7,534 nucleotides of DNA from Chloroflexota bacterium (GTDB lineage Bacteria > Chloroflexota > Anaerolineae > Caldilineales > Caldilineaceae), in the NCBI GenBank assembly GCA_003577005.1, contig QEUW01000365.1:1-7534 (forward strand). The letters are read 5' to 3'. The position numbers and the translations under genes were made by a program. The notes beneath the pieces were generated by a model. That model saw only the letters and a program-made list of their open reading frames with translations. It was not told where the DNA came from and did no database searches. This document shows positions 1-6,616 of the stretch, in pieces (within the stretch, counting starts at the first letter, position 1; every line of letters begins with the position of its first letter).

Positions 1-2154
1 GCGCTCATAATGGGCGCGGCGAAACGGGGGTTGGGAGATGCCGATGGCATTGCGTAGCGCCGCCGCCGCACCAAACAGTTGCACACCCCGCGCTGGGTTT
101 CCTTGAGCCACAGCCACGCTGGCCAGGCTGTCCAGACACCAGAGCACAAGGGGTAGGTCTTGCAACTCGTGAAAGATGTTCATGCTTTGCCGGCACAGAC
201 CCTGAGCCGTAACCAGATCGTTTTGGTCGAAGGCGGCCTCGCCTAACCCATAGAATATCCTGGCAACAAAAAGCCGATCGCCGAACACCCGCGCCGTTTC
301 CAGGCATTGGTTGAAGTGAGCACGCGCCGGCTCGTAATCACGCCGACCCAGCGCCACGTGTCCCAGACCAAAGTGTGCGTAAGCGATTCCCTTGCGGTCT
401 CCCAACGCACTGTAGCCGGCCATGCACTGCTCGAATACAGGTCCTGCGGCCTCCCAATCGCCCTCCAACCAAAATGCTATACCCAGGTAGAAACGGGTAA
501 ACTCGGTGAACCACCTATCCCCCAGTTCTTGGAATAGAGCGAGACTTTCCCTGTACATGGCGCGCGCCGCCGCATAGCTACCGCCCAAACGGGCGACCGC
601 AGCCAGACCGTGGAGGGCAACGGCGATGCCCCGCCTGTCGTCCAGTTGCCGGGAGCGCGCCAGACTTTCGCTACAGAGTGCGCCGGCTCGGCTGCTATCT
701 CCCTGGTAGTAGGCCAGGATCCCGGCCCCGGCCAGTGTTTTGGCTCGCCAGACTGCCATGGGGCGATCGATTGCTGAATCCGGCTTTGTGTGCCTCTTGC
801 CAGCCGTAGTGGGGAAAACACCCGCGGCTGCGATCACCGCTTCCAACCAGCGACGACCTTCGTTCAGGTAACCCCGTATATACCAGAACCACCAAAGCGA
901 CCCGGCCAGCCGCAAAGCAGTGGTGTGATCTTGCTGATCCAGTGCGCCGCGCAGTGCGGTGCGCAGGTTGTCGTGCTCCGTCCCCAGCCGTTCCAGCCAG
1001 GCGCGTTGGTCAGCACGGGTCAGGTGTGGTTCCGCTTGCTCGGCCAGCGCCAGGTAATAGGCCGCATGTCGCTGTCGCGTGCTTTCCATTTCCCCGCTTG
1101 TGATCAACTGCTCCGCGGCATACTCCCGGAGCGTTTCCAGCAGTGTGAAGCGAGGCGCCCGATCGGCCGGCTGTGGCATTCTGAGTAGCAGACTGTTTTC
1201 AAGCAAGACACTCAGGCCATCGACGGCTGAACTGGAGGGGGAACTATCGGGTCCCGGGTCAAAGCAGACCGCTTCGACAGCCTCCAGCGCAAAACCGCCG
1301 GCAAAGATCGAAAGGCGGCGGAAGAGAGATTGCTCATCTGCCGGCAAGAGGTTGTAGCTCCAGGCGATGGTGTTGCGCAGGGTCTGCTGTCGTTCTGGTA
1401 GATTGCGTGCGCTGGTGGTAAGCAGTTCGAGCCGCCGTTCCAGGCGTGTCAGCAGCGACTGTGGTGAGAGGACGCGAATGCGCGCCGCTGCCAGTTCAAT
1501 CGCCAACGGCAGCCCATCCAGACGCACGCAGATCTCGGCGATGGCCAGGGCATTGCTCTCATTGAGCGTGAAATCAGGCTGCACCGCTGCAGCCCGTTGG
1601 ACAAAGAGCGCCACTGACGGTATAGCAGCGAGAATTTCCAGGTTGGGGAGGTTGTTTAGATCGGGCAGGGCCAGGGGTGGCACCGGGTACTCATATTCAC
1701 CCGAGAGGTGAAGCGCCGCCCGACTGGTTACCAAGACTTTTAGCATCGGGCAGGCAATAAGCAGATCTGCCACTACAGGTGCAGCGCTCGCGACCTGTTC
1801 AAAATTATCGAGCAGCAAGAGTATTTCCCTGCTGCGCAGGTGGGCTTTCAAATGCTCAAAGGTGGAAGCACTGCCTGCTTCGCGTAAACCCAGCGTCTTC
1901 GCAAGAGTAGAGATGACTAGATCGGGATCGTTCAGAGCCGCTAGCGAGACGAAGGTTGCGCCATCGGAGAAATGCGCTGCCAGCTTGTCCATCGCTTGCA
2001 ACCCCAGGCGCGTCTTGCCCACGCCGCCAGGGCCGGTGAGCGTGAGCAGGCGCACCTCAGGCCGGCAGAGGCGGGCGTCAACTGCGGCCACATCCTCTTT
2101 GCGGCCGAGCAATGGGGTGAGCTGTATGGGCAGAATAAACTCACCAGAAGCCAT
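1..2154 (-). CDS. STAND/NB-ARC ATPase with TPR-like repeats, probable LuxR-type regulator (C-terminus beyond window)
   Basis: An open frame without stops runs from 2160 to base 1 and off the window, so at least 718 residues are present. The N-terminus has the 'LTPLLGR' lead-in, Walker A GPGGVGKT (residues 41-48), Walker B LLLLDN (about 112-117), a TSR motif after the next strand and [12 protein letters not shown], the classical NB-ARC order. A winged-helix-like part with [13 protein letters not shown] follows, then helical repeats rich in G-x-A/Y-x-x-A-R (about 460-700) that look like TPRs. Such proteins couple nucleotide-dependent switching to transcription control, usually through a C-terminal LuxR helix-turn-helix, which would lie beyond the edge. 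No N-terminal SARP or OmpR DNA-binding domain exists: an in-frame TAA (2163-2161) directly precedes the first ATG (2160). The second ATG (2154) is preferred because GAGAAGG sits 9 bases upstream. It diverges from the heme operon; its target is unknown. Family call is firm, role inferred. Confidence 0.88.
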   Translation of the reverse strand, partial: MASGEFILPIQLTPLLGRKEDVAAVDARLCRPEVRLLTLTGPGGVGKTRLGLQAMDKLAAHFSDGATFVSLAALNDPDLVISTLAKTLGLREAGSASTFEHLKAHLRSREILLLLDNFEQVASAAPVVADLLIACPMLKVLVTSRAALHLSGEYEYPVPPLALPDLNNLPNLEILAAIPSVALFVQRAAAVQPDFTLNESNALAIAEICVRLDGLPLAIELAAARIRVLSPQSLLTRLERRLELLTTSARNLPERQQTLRNTIAWSYNLLPADEQSLFRRLSIFAGGFALEAVEAVCFDPGPDSSPSSSAVDGLSVLLENSLLLRMPQPADRAPRFTLLETLREYAAEQLITSGEMESTRQRHAAYYLALAEQAEPHLTRADQRAWLERLGTEHDNLRTALRGALDQQDHTTALRLAGSLWWFWYIRGYLNEGRRWLEAVIAAAGVFPTTAGKRHTKPDSAIDRPMAVWRAKTLAGAGILAYYQGDSSRAGALCSESLARSRQLDDRRGIAVALHGLAAVARLGGSYAAARAMYRESLALFQELGDRWFTEFTRFYLGIAFWLEGDWEAAGPVFEQCMAGYSALGDRKGIAYAHFGLGHVALGRRDYEPARAHFNQCLETARVFGDRLFVARIFYGLGEAAFDQNDLVTAQGLCRQSMNIFHELQDLPLVLWCLDSLASVAVAQGNPARGVQLFGAAAALRNAIGISQPPFRRAHYER

Positions 2155-2163
2155 AAGCATTTA

Positions 2164-2170
2164 CCTTCTC
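2164..2170 (-). promoter_or_regulatory. Ribosome binding site of the STAND ATPase gene
   Basis: On the minus strand this reads GAGAAGG. It lies only 3 bases from the ATG at 2160 but 9 bases from the in-frame ATG at 2154, so it favours the second ATG as the start. Confidence 0.55.
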
Positions 2171-2231
2171 AAAAGCAGTGGCCGCTCTGGATGGGCGTGA
2201 TCTCGCCCTGCCATTGAGCATCCACTGGTGA

Positions 2232-2266
2232 TTGTACGGTGCAACGATCCTGACCGTAGCGTACAA
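2232..2266. promoter_or_regulatory. Small dyad upstream of the STAND ATPase gene, possible operator
   Basis: TTGTAC (2232-2237) and GTACAA (2261-2266) form a 6-bp inverted repeat. A second dyad, TACGGT (2235-2240) with ACCGTA (2253-2258), is nested in it. On the minus strand a TACAAT hexamer (2236-2231) falls in the dyad and resembles a -10 box, but no matching -35 is seen at 16-18 bases. It lies about 75-110 bases before the regulator's start codon, a reasonable place for an operator. Arms this short can occur by chance. Confidence 0.25.
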
Positions 2267-2486
2267 CACCGCAGGAACTGCTATTGCCGGCTATCTATTC
2301 AATTTTGTCCAGTAGTCTTGGCTTTGCTCAGATTCGAACCAGGAAGTTCAACCTTGTCAACTATACACTATACCTGACGCGCAGCGATGAAGAAGTAAGC
2401 CAGGCAGCAGACCGGCGCAAACTCCTCATTTCCCAAAGACCGTTTCCAAGAAATAATGCCCCTACCGGTAGCACTGCATCTAATCG

Positions 2487-2557
2487 TGGAGTACGTCGCA
2501 CGGGCCAGTGGCTCTCCTGTATTTCCAGCTTGCTTGCGGCCCGTGCGACGCACTCCA
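2487..2557. repeat. Long inverted repeat (20-bp arms, 31-base loop)
   Basis: Arm 2487-2506 pairs with arm 2538-2557 at 19 of 20 positions; the core CGTCGCACGGGCC / GGCCCGTGCGACG (13 bp) is perfect. The single mismatch is A2493 against C2551. In a plus-strand RNA this is an A-C mismatch, but in a minus-strand RNA it becomes a U-G wobble, so only the minus-strand transcript would form an unbroken stem. No T-run follows either arm, so it does not look like an intrinsic terminator, and it lies between divergent genes where a terminator is not expected. It may belong to the leader of the minus-strand gene, to a small RNA, or to a short palindromic repeat of REP or miniature-element type. The repeat is certain, the role unknown. 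Confidence 0.85.
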
Positions 2558-2640
2558 TTGCCTGACCACGGTTAAGTGTTGCGCTACCCCCTACCATTTT
2601 TCAGGATAAACTGGGATTTGGTCGCCAGAGGCTGCCAAAA

Positions 2641-2670
2641 ATCTGCGTCAATCTGCGACCATCCGTGGAC
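2641..2670. repeat. Three imperfect 10-bp tandem units (ATCTGCGtca type)
   Basis: Units ATCTGCGTCA, ATCTGCGACC and ATCCGTGGAC follow one another without gaps. The first two share seven leading bases and the third is a degenerate form. Sequences of this style ('atctgcgtcaatctgcg...atccgtgg') are, from memory, a recurring intergenic repeat in many environmental bacterial genomes, so this is probably a copy of a dispersed element rather than a site specific to this locus. Confidence 0.5.
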
Positions 2671-2814
2671 AAACCGCTGTTTTCAGTTCTTCCGCCAGTC
2701 TGCTAGAGTCGAAAGAAATCAAGGATATAACTTTTGTCAGGGTCCAAAATAGCCATTGGATAGATGCGCAGTGCCGATTCGTAAGCTATAGTTACCGCTG
2801 AAAAGCTATGGAAT

Positions 2815-2843
2815 TTGACCTGAGATCGAGATTACGGTAAGAT
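2815..2843 (+). promoter_or_regulatory. Probable sigma70-type promoter of the heme operon
   Basis: TTGACC (2815-2820, 5 of 6 to the -35 consensus) is followed after exactly 17 bases by TAAGAT (2838-2843, 4 of 6 to the -10 consensus). Transcription would start near 2850, giving a leader of about 60 bases before the hemCD start codon. The AT-rich surroundings support it. Short direct repeats overlie it: AGATTAC (2829-2835) and AGATTTAC (2840-2847, 2850-2857), about one helical turn apart, plus AAGCTAT at 2783-2789 and 2803-2809, two turns apart. These could be activator or repressor half-sites, but no known regulator motif is recognised. Confidence 0.5.
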
Positions 2844-2910
2844 TTACTGAGATTTACATAGAATTAACAAATCCGTTAGCCATGTTTAATTCCTACCTTG
2901 TGCCGGGCTT

Positions 2911-4638
2911 ATGAAACGTTACTCGACGATCCGTCTACTGGTTGGCACTCGAAAATCAGCACTTGCGCTGTGGCAGACCGATTGGGTTGTCGAACGGCTT
3001 CATGCGGCCTGGCCTGGTTTGACCTGTGTGGTTCAACCCTTTACGACTGCAGGCGATCGCACCCAGGCACAGAACAAACCGCTGCCCGAAATCGGCGGGA
3101 AGGGGCTGTTTACGCTGGAGTTGGAAGAGGCGCTGCGCAGCGGCGACATCGACCTGGCCGTCCATTCGCTCAAAGACCTGCCAGTAGAAGAGCCACCCGG
3201 CCTCACCATTGGCGCCATCCCCGAGCGCGCCGATGTGCGTGATGGGGTGGTGGCGCGCAACGGCTGGACCCTGGCAACACTTCCGCAAGGGGCAGTGGTC
3301 GGCACAAGCAGCACTCGCCGCACCGCTCAACTGATGGCTGTGCGACCCGACCTGGTGATCCGCCCAATCCGCGGGAATGTGGAAACACGTATCAATAAGG
3401 TGTTGAACGGTGATTATGACGCCACCGTGCTGGCTCTGGCCGGTCTAACCCGGCTCGACCTGGCGCACCATGTGACCGACTTGCTCCCCCTTGAAGTTAT
3501 GCTGCCGGCGCCAGGCCAAGGTGCGTTGGCGGTCCAGTGTCGCTGGGGTGATGAGGCTATCCGCAGCCTGTTGGCTGCCATCGATGACGGCGCGGTACGA
3601 GCGGCCGTCACCGCCGAACGGAGCTTTCTCAGCCGGCTGGGGGGAGGGTGTTCGGCGCCGGTGGCCGCCTATGCCACACCGGTAGCTGGCTCGCCCAACT
3701 GTTTGCAGATGGAGGCGCTGGTGGCCTCGCCCGACGGCCAGCGGCTGATCCGCATCCAGGGCCACGGTGAAGCCCACGAACTGGCCGAGCGTCTGGCCGC
3801 AGAGACGCTTGCCCAAGGCGCAGCTGATTTGCTCGTCCGTGATGCTGTGCCGGCTGCAACCAAACTCCAGCCGCTTGCCGGCAAGCGAATTGTCCTGACC
3901 CGGCCCAAGGAGCAGAGTCAGGAGCTTGCCGGACGACTGGCGCAGCTTGGGGCACAGACGTTGATCCTGCCCGCGATACGCATTGTGCCGCGAACGGAGT
4001 TACAGCCGCTTGATAAGGCCATTGCGGAACTCGACACGTACGACTGGATTCTCTTCACCAGCGCCAATGCTGTAACAATCTTTGGCGAACGCTGGCGCGC
4101 TGCCGGCCAGCCGGCGAATGGAGAGAGCCGTTGGCAGGTCGCGGCGGTCGGGCCAGCCACTGCCGCTGCCGTACGCACCCTGGGTTTTGAACCGGCCTTT
4201 GTTCCAGCCGCCTACCGGGCAGAAGAGTTGGCCGCTGGTCTGGGCGATGTAGCTGGCCGCCGCATCCTGGTTCCGCAGGCGTCCGCAGCCCGGCCTACGC
4301 TCGTTGACCAGCTCACCGCCCAAGGCGCGGAAGTGACGGTGATCCCAGTCTATGACACCCTGCCTGCTGAATTACGCCAAAATGACCTGGCCGAGCTTGA
4401 ACAAGGTGTGGACGCCGTGCTCTTTACCAGCGGCTCCACCGTGCGCAACTTTGTCAATGCTGTGCAGCCTCATGAGGCTGCCTTCAAACAGGTGAAGCGG
4501 GCCACTATCTTTTGCATCGGGCCGGTCACTGCCGAAGCAGCCCAGGAGTCAGGGCTCCCGACACGCATCATCGCCCAAGAAGCCACCACCGAAAGCCTGG
4601 TGCAGGCAGTGCAAACTTACTTTTCGCCGGAGAAATGA
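2911..4638 (+). CDS. hemCD: Bifunctional hydroxymethylbilane synthase / uroporphyrinogen-III synthase (HemC-HemD fusion)
   Basis: This 575-residue protein carries two consecutive cytoplasmic heme enzymes. Residues 1 to about 315 are HemC (porphobilinogen deaminase): IGGKGLF (61-67), HSLKDLP (85-91) with the catalytic Asp89, GTSSTRR (131-137), RGNVETR (154-160), and LGGGCSAP with Cys247, which anchors the dipyrromethane cofactor. After a short linker, residues about 322-575 are HemD, shown by [38 protein letters not shown] and [10 protein letters not shown]. HemC is usually about 300-320 and HemD about 250 residues, so both domains are full length, joined in frame without a stop or restart. 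The ATG is the only reasonable start: an in-frame TAA lies at 2887-2889, and HemC homology ([14 protein letters not shown]) begins at residue 9. No clear Shine-Dalgarno sequence precedes it. It is first in the operon, and its TGA lies 5 bases before the preferred hemB start. Confidence 0.96.
   Translation: MKRYSTIRLLVGTRKSALALWQTDWVVERLHAAWPGLTCVVQPFTTAGDRTQAQNKPLPEIGGKGLFTLELEEALRSGDIDLAVHSLKDLPVEEPPGLTIGAIPERADVRDGVVARNGWTLATLPQGAVVGTSSTRRTAQLMAVRPDLVIRPIRGNVETRINKVLNGDYDATVLALAGLTRLDLAHHVTDLLPLEVMLPAPGQGALAVQCRWGDEAIRSLLAAIDDGAVRAAVTAERSFLSRLGGGCSAPVAAYATPVAGSPNCLQMEALVASPDGQRLIRIQGHGEAHELAERLAAETLAQGAADLLVRDAVPAATKLQPLAGKRIVLTRPKEQSQELAGRLAQLGAQTLILPAIRIVPRTELQPLDKAIAELDTYDWILFTSANAVTIFGERWRAAGQPANGESRWQVAAVGPATAAAVRTLGFEPAFVPAAYRAEELAAGLGDVAGRRILVPQASAARPTLVDQLTAQGAEVTVIPVYDTLPAELRQNDLAELEQGVDAVLFTSGSTVRNFVNAVQPHEAAFKQVKRATIFCIGPVTAEAAQESGLPTRIIAQEATTESLVQAVQTYFSPEK
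4629..4632 (+). promoter_or_regulatory. Ribosome binding site deciding the hemB start
   Basis: GGAG lies inside the last codons of hemCD. Two in-frame ATGs follow: 4635, which overlaps the hemCD stop as ATGA but is only 2 bases away, and 4644, which is 11 bases away. Spacing favours 4644; ATGA-type translational coupling at 4635 remains possible and would add three residues. Confidence 0.5.
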
Positions 4639-4643
4639 CGCCC

Positions 4644-5762
4644 ATGACCAGTGCAACCTCCGCTCGTCGAGCCAGCTCGCTTCTCTCTTCCGCACCAGAG
4701 AGCGCACCCAATGGCAGCCAGGCGCCATCAGCTTCTGCCTTCTCCACTCCGCACGCCGCAGCCGTTGCGCGTCCGCGCCGGCTGCGGCGTACACCGGCCC
4801 TGCGTGCAATGGTGCGCGAAACGCAACTGGCGACGGATGATTTTGTCTACCCGCTCTTTGTCACGCACGGGCAGAATGTACGCCAGCCGATCAACTCGAT
4901 GCCGGGCGTCTTCCAATTGTCCATCGACCAGTTGGCGCGTGAAGCCGAGAGCGTGCTGGGTTTGGGCATCCCGGCGGTGCTTCTCTTTGGCATCCCGGCG
5001 GCCAAAGACCCCATCGGTCTGGAAAACTTTGCCGAAGAGGGAATCGTGCAACAGGCGGTGCGAGCGCTAAAGTCGGCAGCGCCTGAACTGCTGGTCATCA
5101 CCGATGTCTGCCTGTGCGAGTACACCGACCATGGCCACTGCGGGCTGCTCAACAATCCCCACGAGCATCACGCACATCTGGAAGAAGGCTACGTCCTCAA
5201 CGACGAGACGCTGCCGATCCTGGCGCGGGTGGCCGTTTCCCATGCTCAGGCCGGGGCGGACATCGTAGCGCCCAGCGGCATGATGGACGGCATGGTGGCC
5301 GCCATCCGCGCGGCGTTGGATGAAGAGGACTTTAGCCACATCCCGATCATGTCCTATGCGGTCAAGTATGCTTCGGGTTTTTACGGGCCTTTCCGCGAGG
5401 CGGCGGGAGGAGCGCCTAAGTTTGGCGACCGCAAGACCCACCAGATGGACCCGGCCAACGCTCGCGAAGCGTTGCGCGAAGCGGCGCTCGATGTGGCCGA
5501 AGGGGCGGACTTCCTCATGGTCAAGCCGGCGCTGGCCTATCTGGACGTGATCCACCGGCTGCGCGAGCGCTTCCCGGAATTGCCTCTGGCCGCCTACAAT
5601 GTCAGCGGCGAGTACAGCATGGTCAAGGCGGCCGCAGCCAACGGCTGGCTCGACGAACAAAAAATTGTGCTGGAGACCCTCACTAGCATCAAGCGCGCCG
5701 GGGCGGATTTGATTATTACGTATCACGCCAAAGACGCAGCGCAGTGGCTGAAAGAAAAATAG
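4644..5762 (+). CDS. hemB: Delta-aminolevulinic acid dehydratase (porphobilinogen synthase)
   Basis: HemB joins two 5-aminolevulinate molecules into porphobilinogen in the cytoplasm, supplying the substrate of the HemC domain encoded just upstream. The 372-residue product has the zinc cysteine cluster [13 protein letters not shown] (Cys156, Cys158, Cys166), both active-site lysines (Lys241 in SYAVKYAS, and the Schiff-base Lys294 in [10 protein letters not shown]), [30 protein letters not shown] and the C-terminal [16 protein letters not shown]. The family is usually about 320-340 residues. The excess is an N-terminal tail of about 42 residues, rich in Ser, Ala and Pro, before the normal beginning [14 protein letters not shown]. 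No ATG, GTG or TTG start is seen next to that normal beginning, so the tail is probably translated. Cysteine rather than aspartate ligands indicate the zinc-dependent class. The stop codon lies 29 bases before the next gene's preferred start, consistent with one transcript. Confidence 0.96.
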   Translation: MTSATSARRASSLLSSAPESAPNGSQAPSASAFSTPHAAAVARPRRLRRTPALRAMVRETQLATDDFVYPLFVTHGQNVRQPINSMPGVFQLSIDQLAREAESVLGLGIPAVLLFGIPAAKDPIGLENFAEEGIVQQAVRALKSAAPELLVITDVCLCEYTDHGHCGLLNNPHEHHAHLEEGYVLNDETLPILARVAVSHAQAGADIVAPSGMMDGMVAAIRAALDEEDFSHIPIMSYAVKYASGFYGPFREAAGGAPKFGDRKTHQMDPANAREALREAALDVAEGADFLMVKPALAYLDVIHRLRERFPELPLAAYNVSGEYSMVKAAAANGWLDEQKIVLETLTSIKRAGADLIITYHAKDAAQWLKEK

Positions 5763-5777
5763 AGATTGAAGAGAATT

Positions 5778-5783
5778 GGAGAG
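5778..5783 (+). promoter_or_regulatory. Ribosome binding site deciding the hemQ-like start
   Basis: GGAGAG lies 8 bases before the ATG at 5792. An earlier in-frame GTG at 5744 would overlap hemB by 19 bases, has no comparable site, and would add 16 residues of a kind not expected in the family; 5792 is therefore preferred. Confidence 0.65.
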
Positions 5784-5791
5784 AAGCTTTA

Positions 5792-6523
5792 ATGAGCGCC
5801 AATGGCATCGAACAGGTCGATATTCGCGAAATTGCCCGCACGGCGTCGGGAGAGGTGGTCACCTCGGAGCGGCGGTTGTACATGCAATTGTTCGCCTACG
5901 GAGGCTGCGTCGATACGGCGCTGCTGATCGACGCCCTGGCCGGGACCGACATCCGGGGGGCGATCTATGAGGATCTGAATGACCCTTATGGTGTGGCGCT
6001 CGTTTCTTATAGCGAAGAGCCAGACTATTTTGTCGGCGATCTGCGCCACTTCCTCAAACGACCACCTTTTAGCGAGCTGACACCCAAGCCCGAATATACT
6101 ATGTTTGGCCGCACCTATGCCGTGGGCTATGAGCCGGACCTGGTGGAAGCGCTCATCACGCGGCCGATCCGGCGGCTACTCGGCCCCAAGCTGCCCTGGG
6201 TTATCTGGTACCCGCTGCGGCGGTCGGGGTCGTTCGAGCAGCTTTCGGCGCAGGAGCAGAGCGTGATTCTCCAGGAGCACGGCGGCATCGGCCGCGCCTT
6301 TGGCCGCGCTGGGCTGGGCCACGACATCCGCCTGGCCTGTCACGGCCTCGACAAGCATGACAACGATTTTGTGATCGGCTTGTTGGGGCCACAGCTCATG
6401 CCGCTCTCGGCTATCGTCCAGCGTATGCGTAAGACTAAGCAAACTTCGCTCCACCTGGAACGGTTGGGGCCGTTTTTCGTGGGGAAAGCGGTATGGCAAG
6501 CGAAAGCAATGGTTGATGGTTAA
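5792..6523 (+). CDS. hemQ: Chlorite dismutase-family heme protein, probable coproheme decarboxylase (HemQ/ChdC-like)
   Basis: The 243-residue product has the build of the chlorite dismutase family, two ferredoxin-like halves. The N-terminal half has RRLYMQLFAYGG, YEDLNDPYGVAL, LTPKPEYTMFGRTYAVGYEPDL; the C-terminal half has WYPLRRSG, ILQEHGGIGRAFG, HDIRLACHGLD, DNDFVIGL and a QRMRKTKQTS...GPFFVG end. His163 in QEHG matches the proximal heme ligand position, and Tyr140 in WYPLRR matches the tyrosine of the YPM-x-K motif that is catalytic in Firmicute HemQ. The distal residue, Gln in HemQ and Arg in true chlorite dismutases, cannot be assigned by eye; Arg180 is a candidate. HemQ oxidatively decarboxylates coproheme III to heme b at the end of the coproporphyrin-dependent pathway. 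Placement between hemB and hemE argues for that role over chlorite detoxification. The last codons and the stop lie inside a repeat shared with the following spacer. Confidence 0.82.
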   Translation: MSANGIEQVDIREIARTASGEVVTSERRLYMQLFAYGGCVDTALLIDALAGTDIRGAIYEDLNDPYGVALVSYSEEPDYFVGDLRHFLKRPPFSELTPKPEYTMFGRTYAVGYEPDLVEALITRPIRRLLGPKLPWVIWYPLRRSGSFEQLSAQEQSVILQEHGGIGRAFGRAGLGHDIRLACHGLDKHDNDFVIGLLGPQLMPLSAIVQRMRKTKQTSLHLERLGPFFVGKAVWQAKAMVDG

Positions 6524-6607
6524 CGGTTAATTCTTAACTGTTAGTGCTCTCGCTTATCAGATGCAATCCGTTAACCATTAACCATTGGCCGTTAACCATT
6601 AACCATT
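6508..6607 (+). repeat. Heptamer repeat array forming a 24-pair stem between the hemQ-like gene and hemE
   Basis: CCGTTAACCATTAACCATT occurs at 6568-6586 and again at 6589-6607, separated by GG. Each copy contains two TTAACCA units. An inverted copy at 6508-6526 differs at one base, and three TGGTTAA-type units run from 6510 to 6530. As RNA, 6508-6531 pairs with 6584-6607 over 24 consecutive pairs (21 Watson-Crick, 3 G-U), with a 52-base loop. The 5' arm covers the last codons and stop (6521-6523) of the hemQ-like gene, and the 3' arm ends 9 bases before the hemE ATG. The first direct copy can pair with the same 5' arm, giving an alternative 19-pair stem. A further 8-bp pair (6537-6544 with 6608-6615) also exists. 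No T-run marks it as a terminator. The repeats are certain, function unknown. Confidence 0.88.
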
Positions 6608-6616
6608 CTAACAGTC

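Larger units (their letters stand above)
2161..2910. other. Divergent intergenic region, about 750 bases, no convincing gene
   Basis: This stretch separates the minus-strand regulator gene from the plus-strand heme operon. Short open frames exist on both strands (for example 2284-2565 plus, 2361-2597 minus), but their translations resemble no family I know, and they overlap the inverted repeat as antisense pairs, which is typical of chance frames. Base composition is visibly more AT-rich from about 2700 onward than in the flanking genes. Identifiable content is a dyad at 2232-2266, a long inverted repeat at 2487-2557, a 10-bp triple repeat at 2641-2670 and the heme promoter region at about 2780-2860. 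The region is unusually long for a genome with such tight operon spacing, so a small RNA or a decayed gene cannot be excluded. Confidence 0.6.

Noticed and set aside
2320..2400. GGTTCGAATCT on the minus strand (around 2330-2340) resembles the T-loop of a tRNA
   Set aside because: The flanking bases do not form a proper five-pair T stem, and no D-arm, anticodon stem or acceptor pairing is found at the required distances.
2487..2557. Intrinsic terminator
   Set aside because: Loop of 31 bases, no T-run on either side, and position between divergent genes.
2284..2565. 93-residue open frame on the plus strand in the intergenic region, and frames of 61-78 residues opposite it
   Set aside because: Translations resemble no known family, have no good ribosome binding site, and cross the inverted repeat; likely chance frames.
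4512..4643. Longer hemB frame starting inside hemCD at 4512
   Set aside because: It would overlap the HemD coding sequence by over 120 bases; starts at 4635 or 4644 with GGAG nearby are better.
5067..5726. 219-residue open frame on the minus strand opposite hemB
   Set aside because: hemB on the plus strand is unmistakable with all catalytic motifs; the antisense frame is a by-product of its GC-rich codons.
5744..5791. GTG start for the hemQ-like gene overlapping the end of hemB
   Set aside because: The ATG at 5792 has a well-spaced GGAGAG and yields the expected family length.
6508..6607. CRISPR array or intrinsic terminator in the hemQ-hemE spacer
   Set aside because: Repeats are heptamer-based without unique spacers of regular length, and no T-run follows the stem; hemE follows at once in the same operon.
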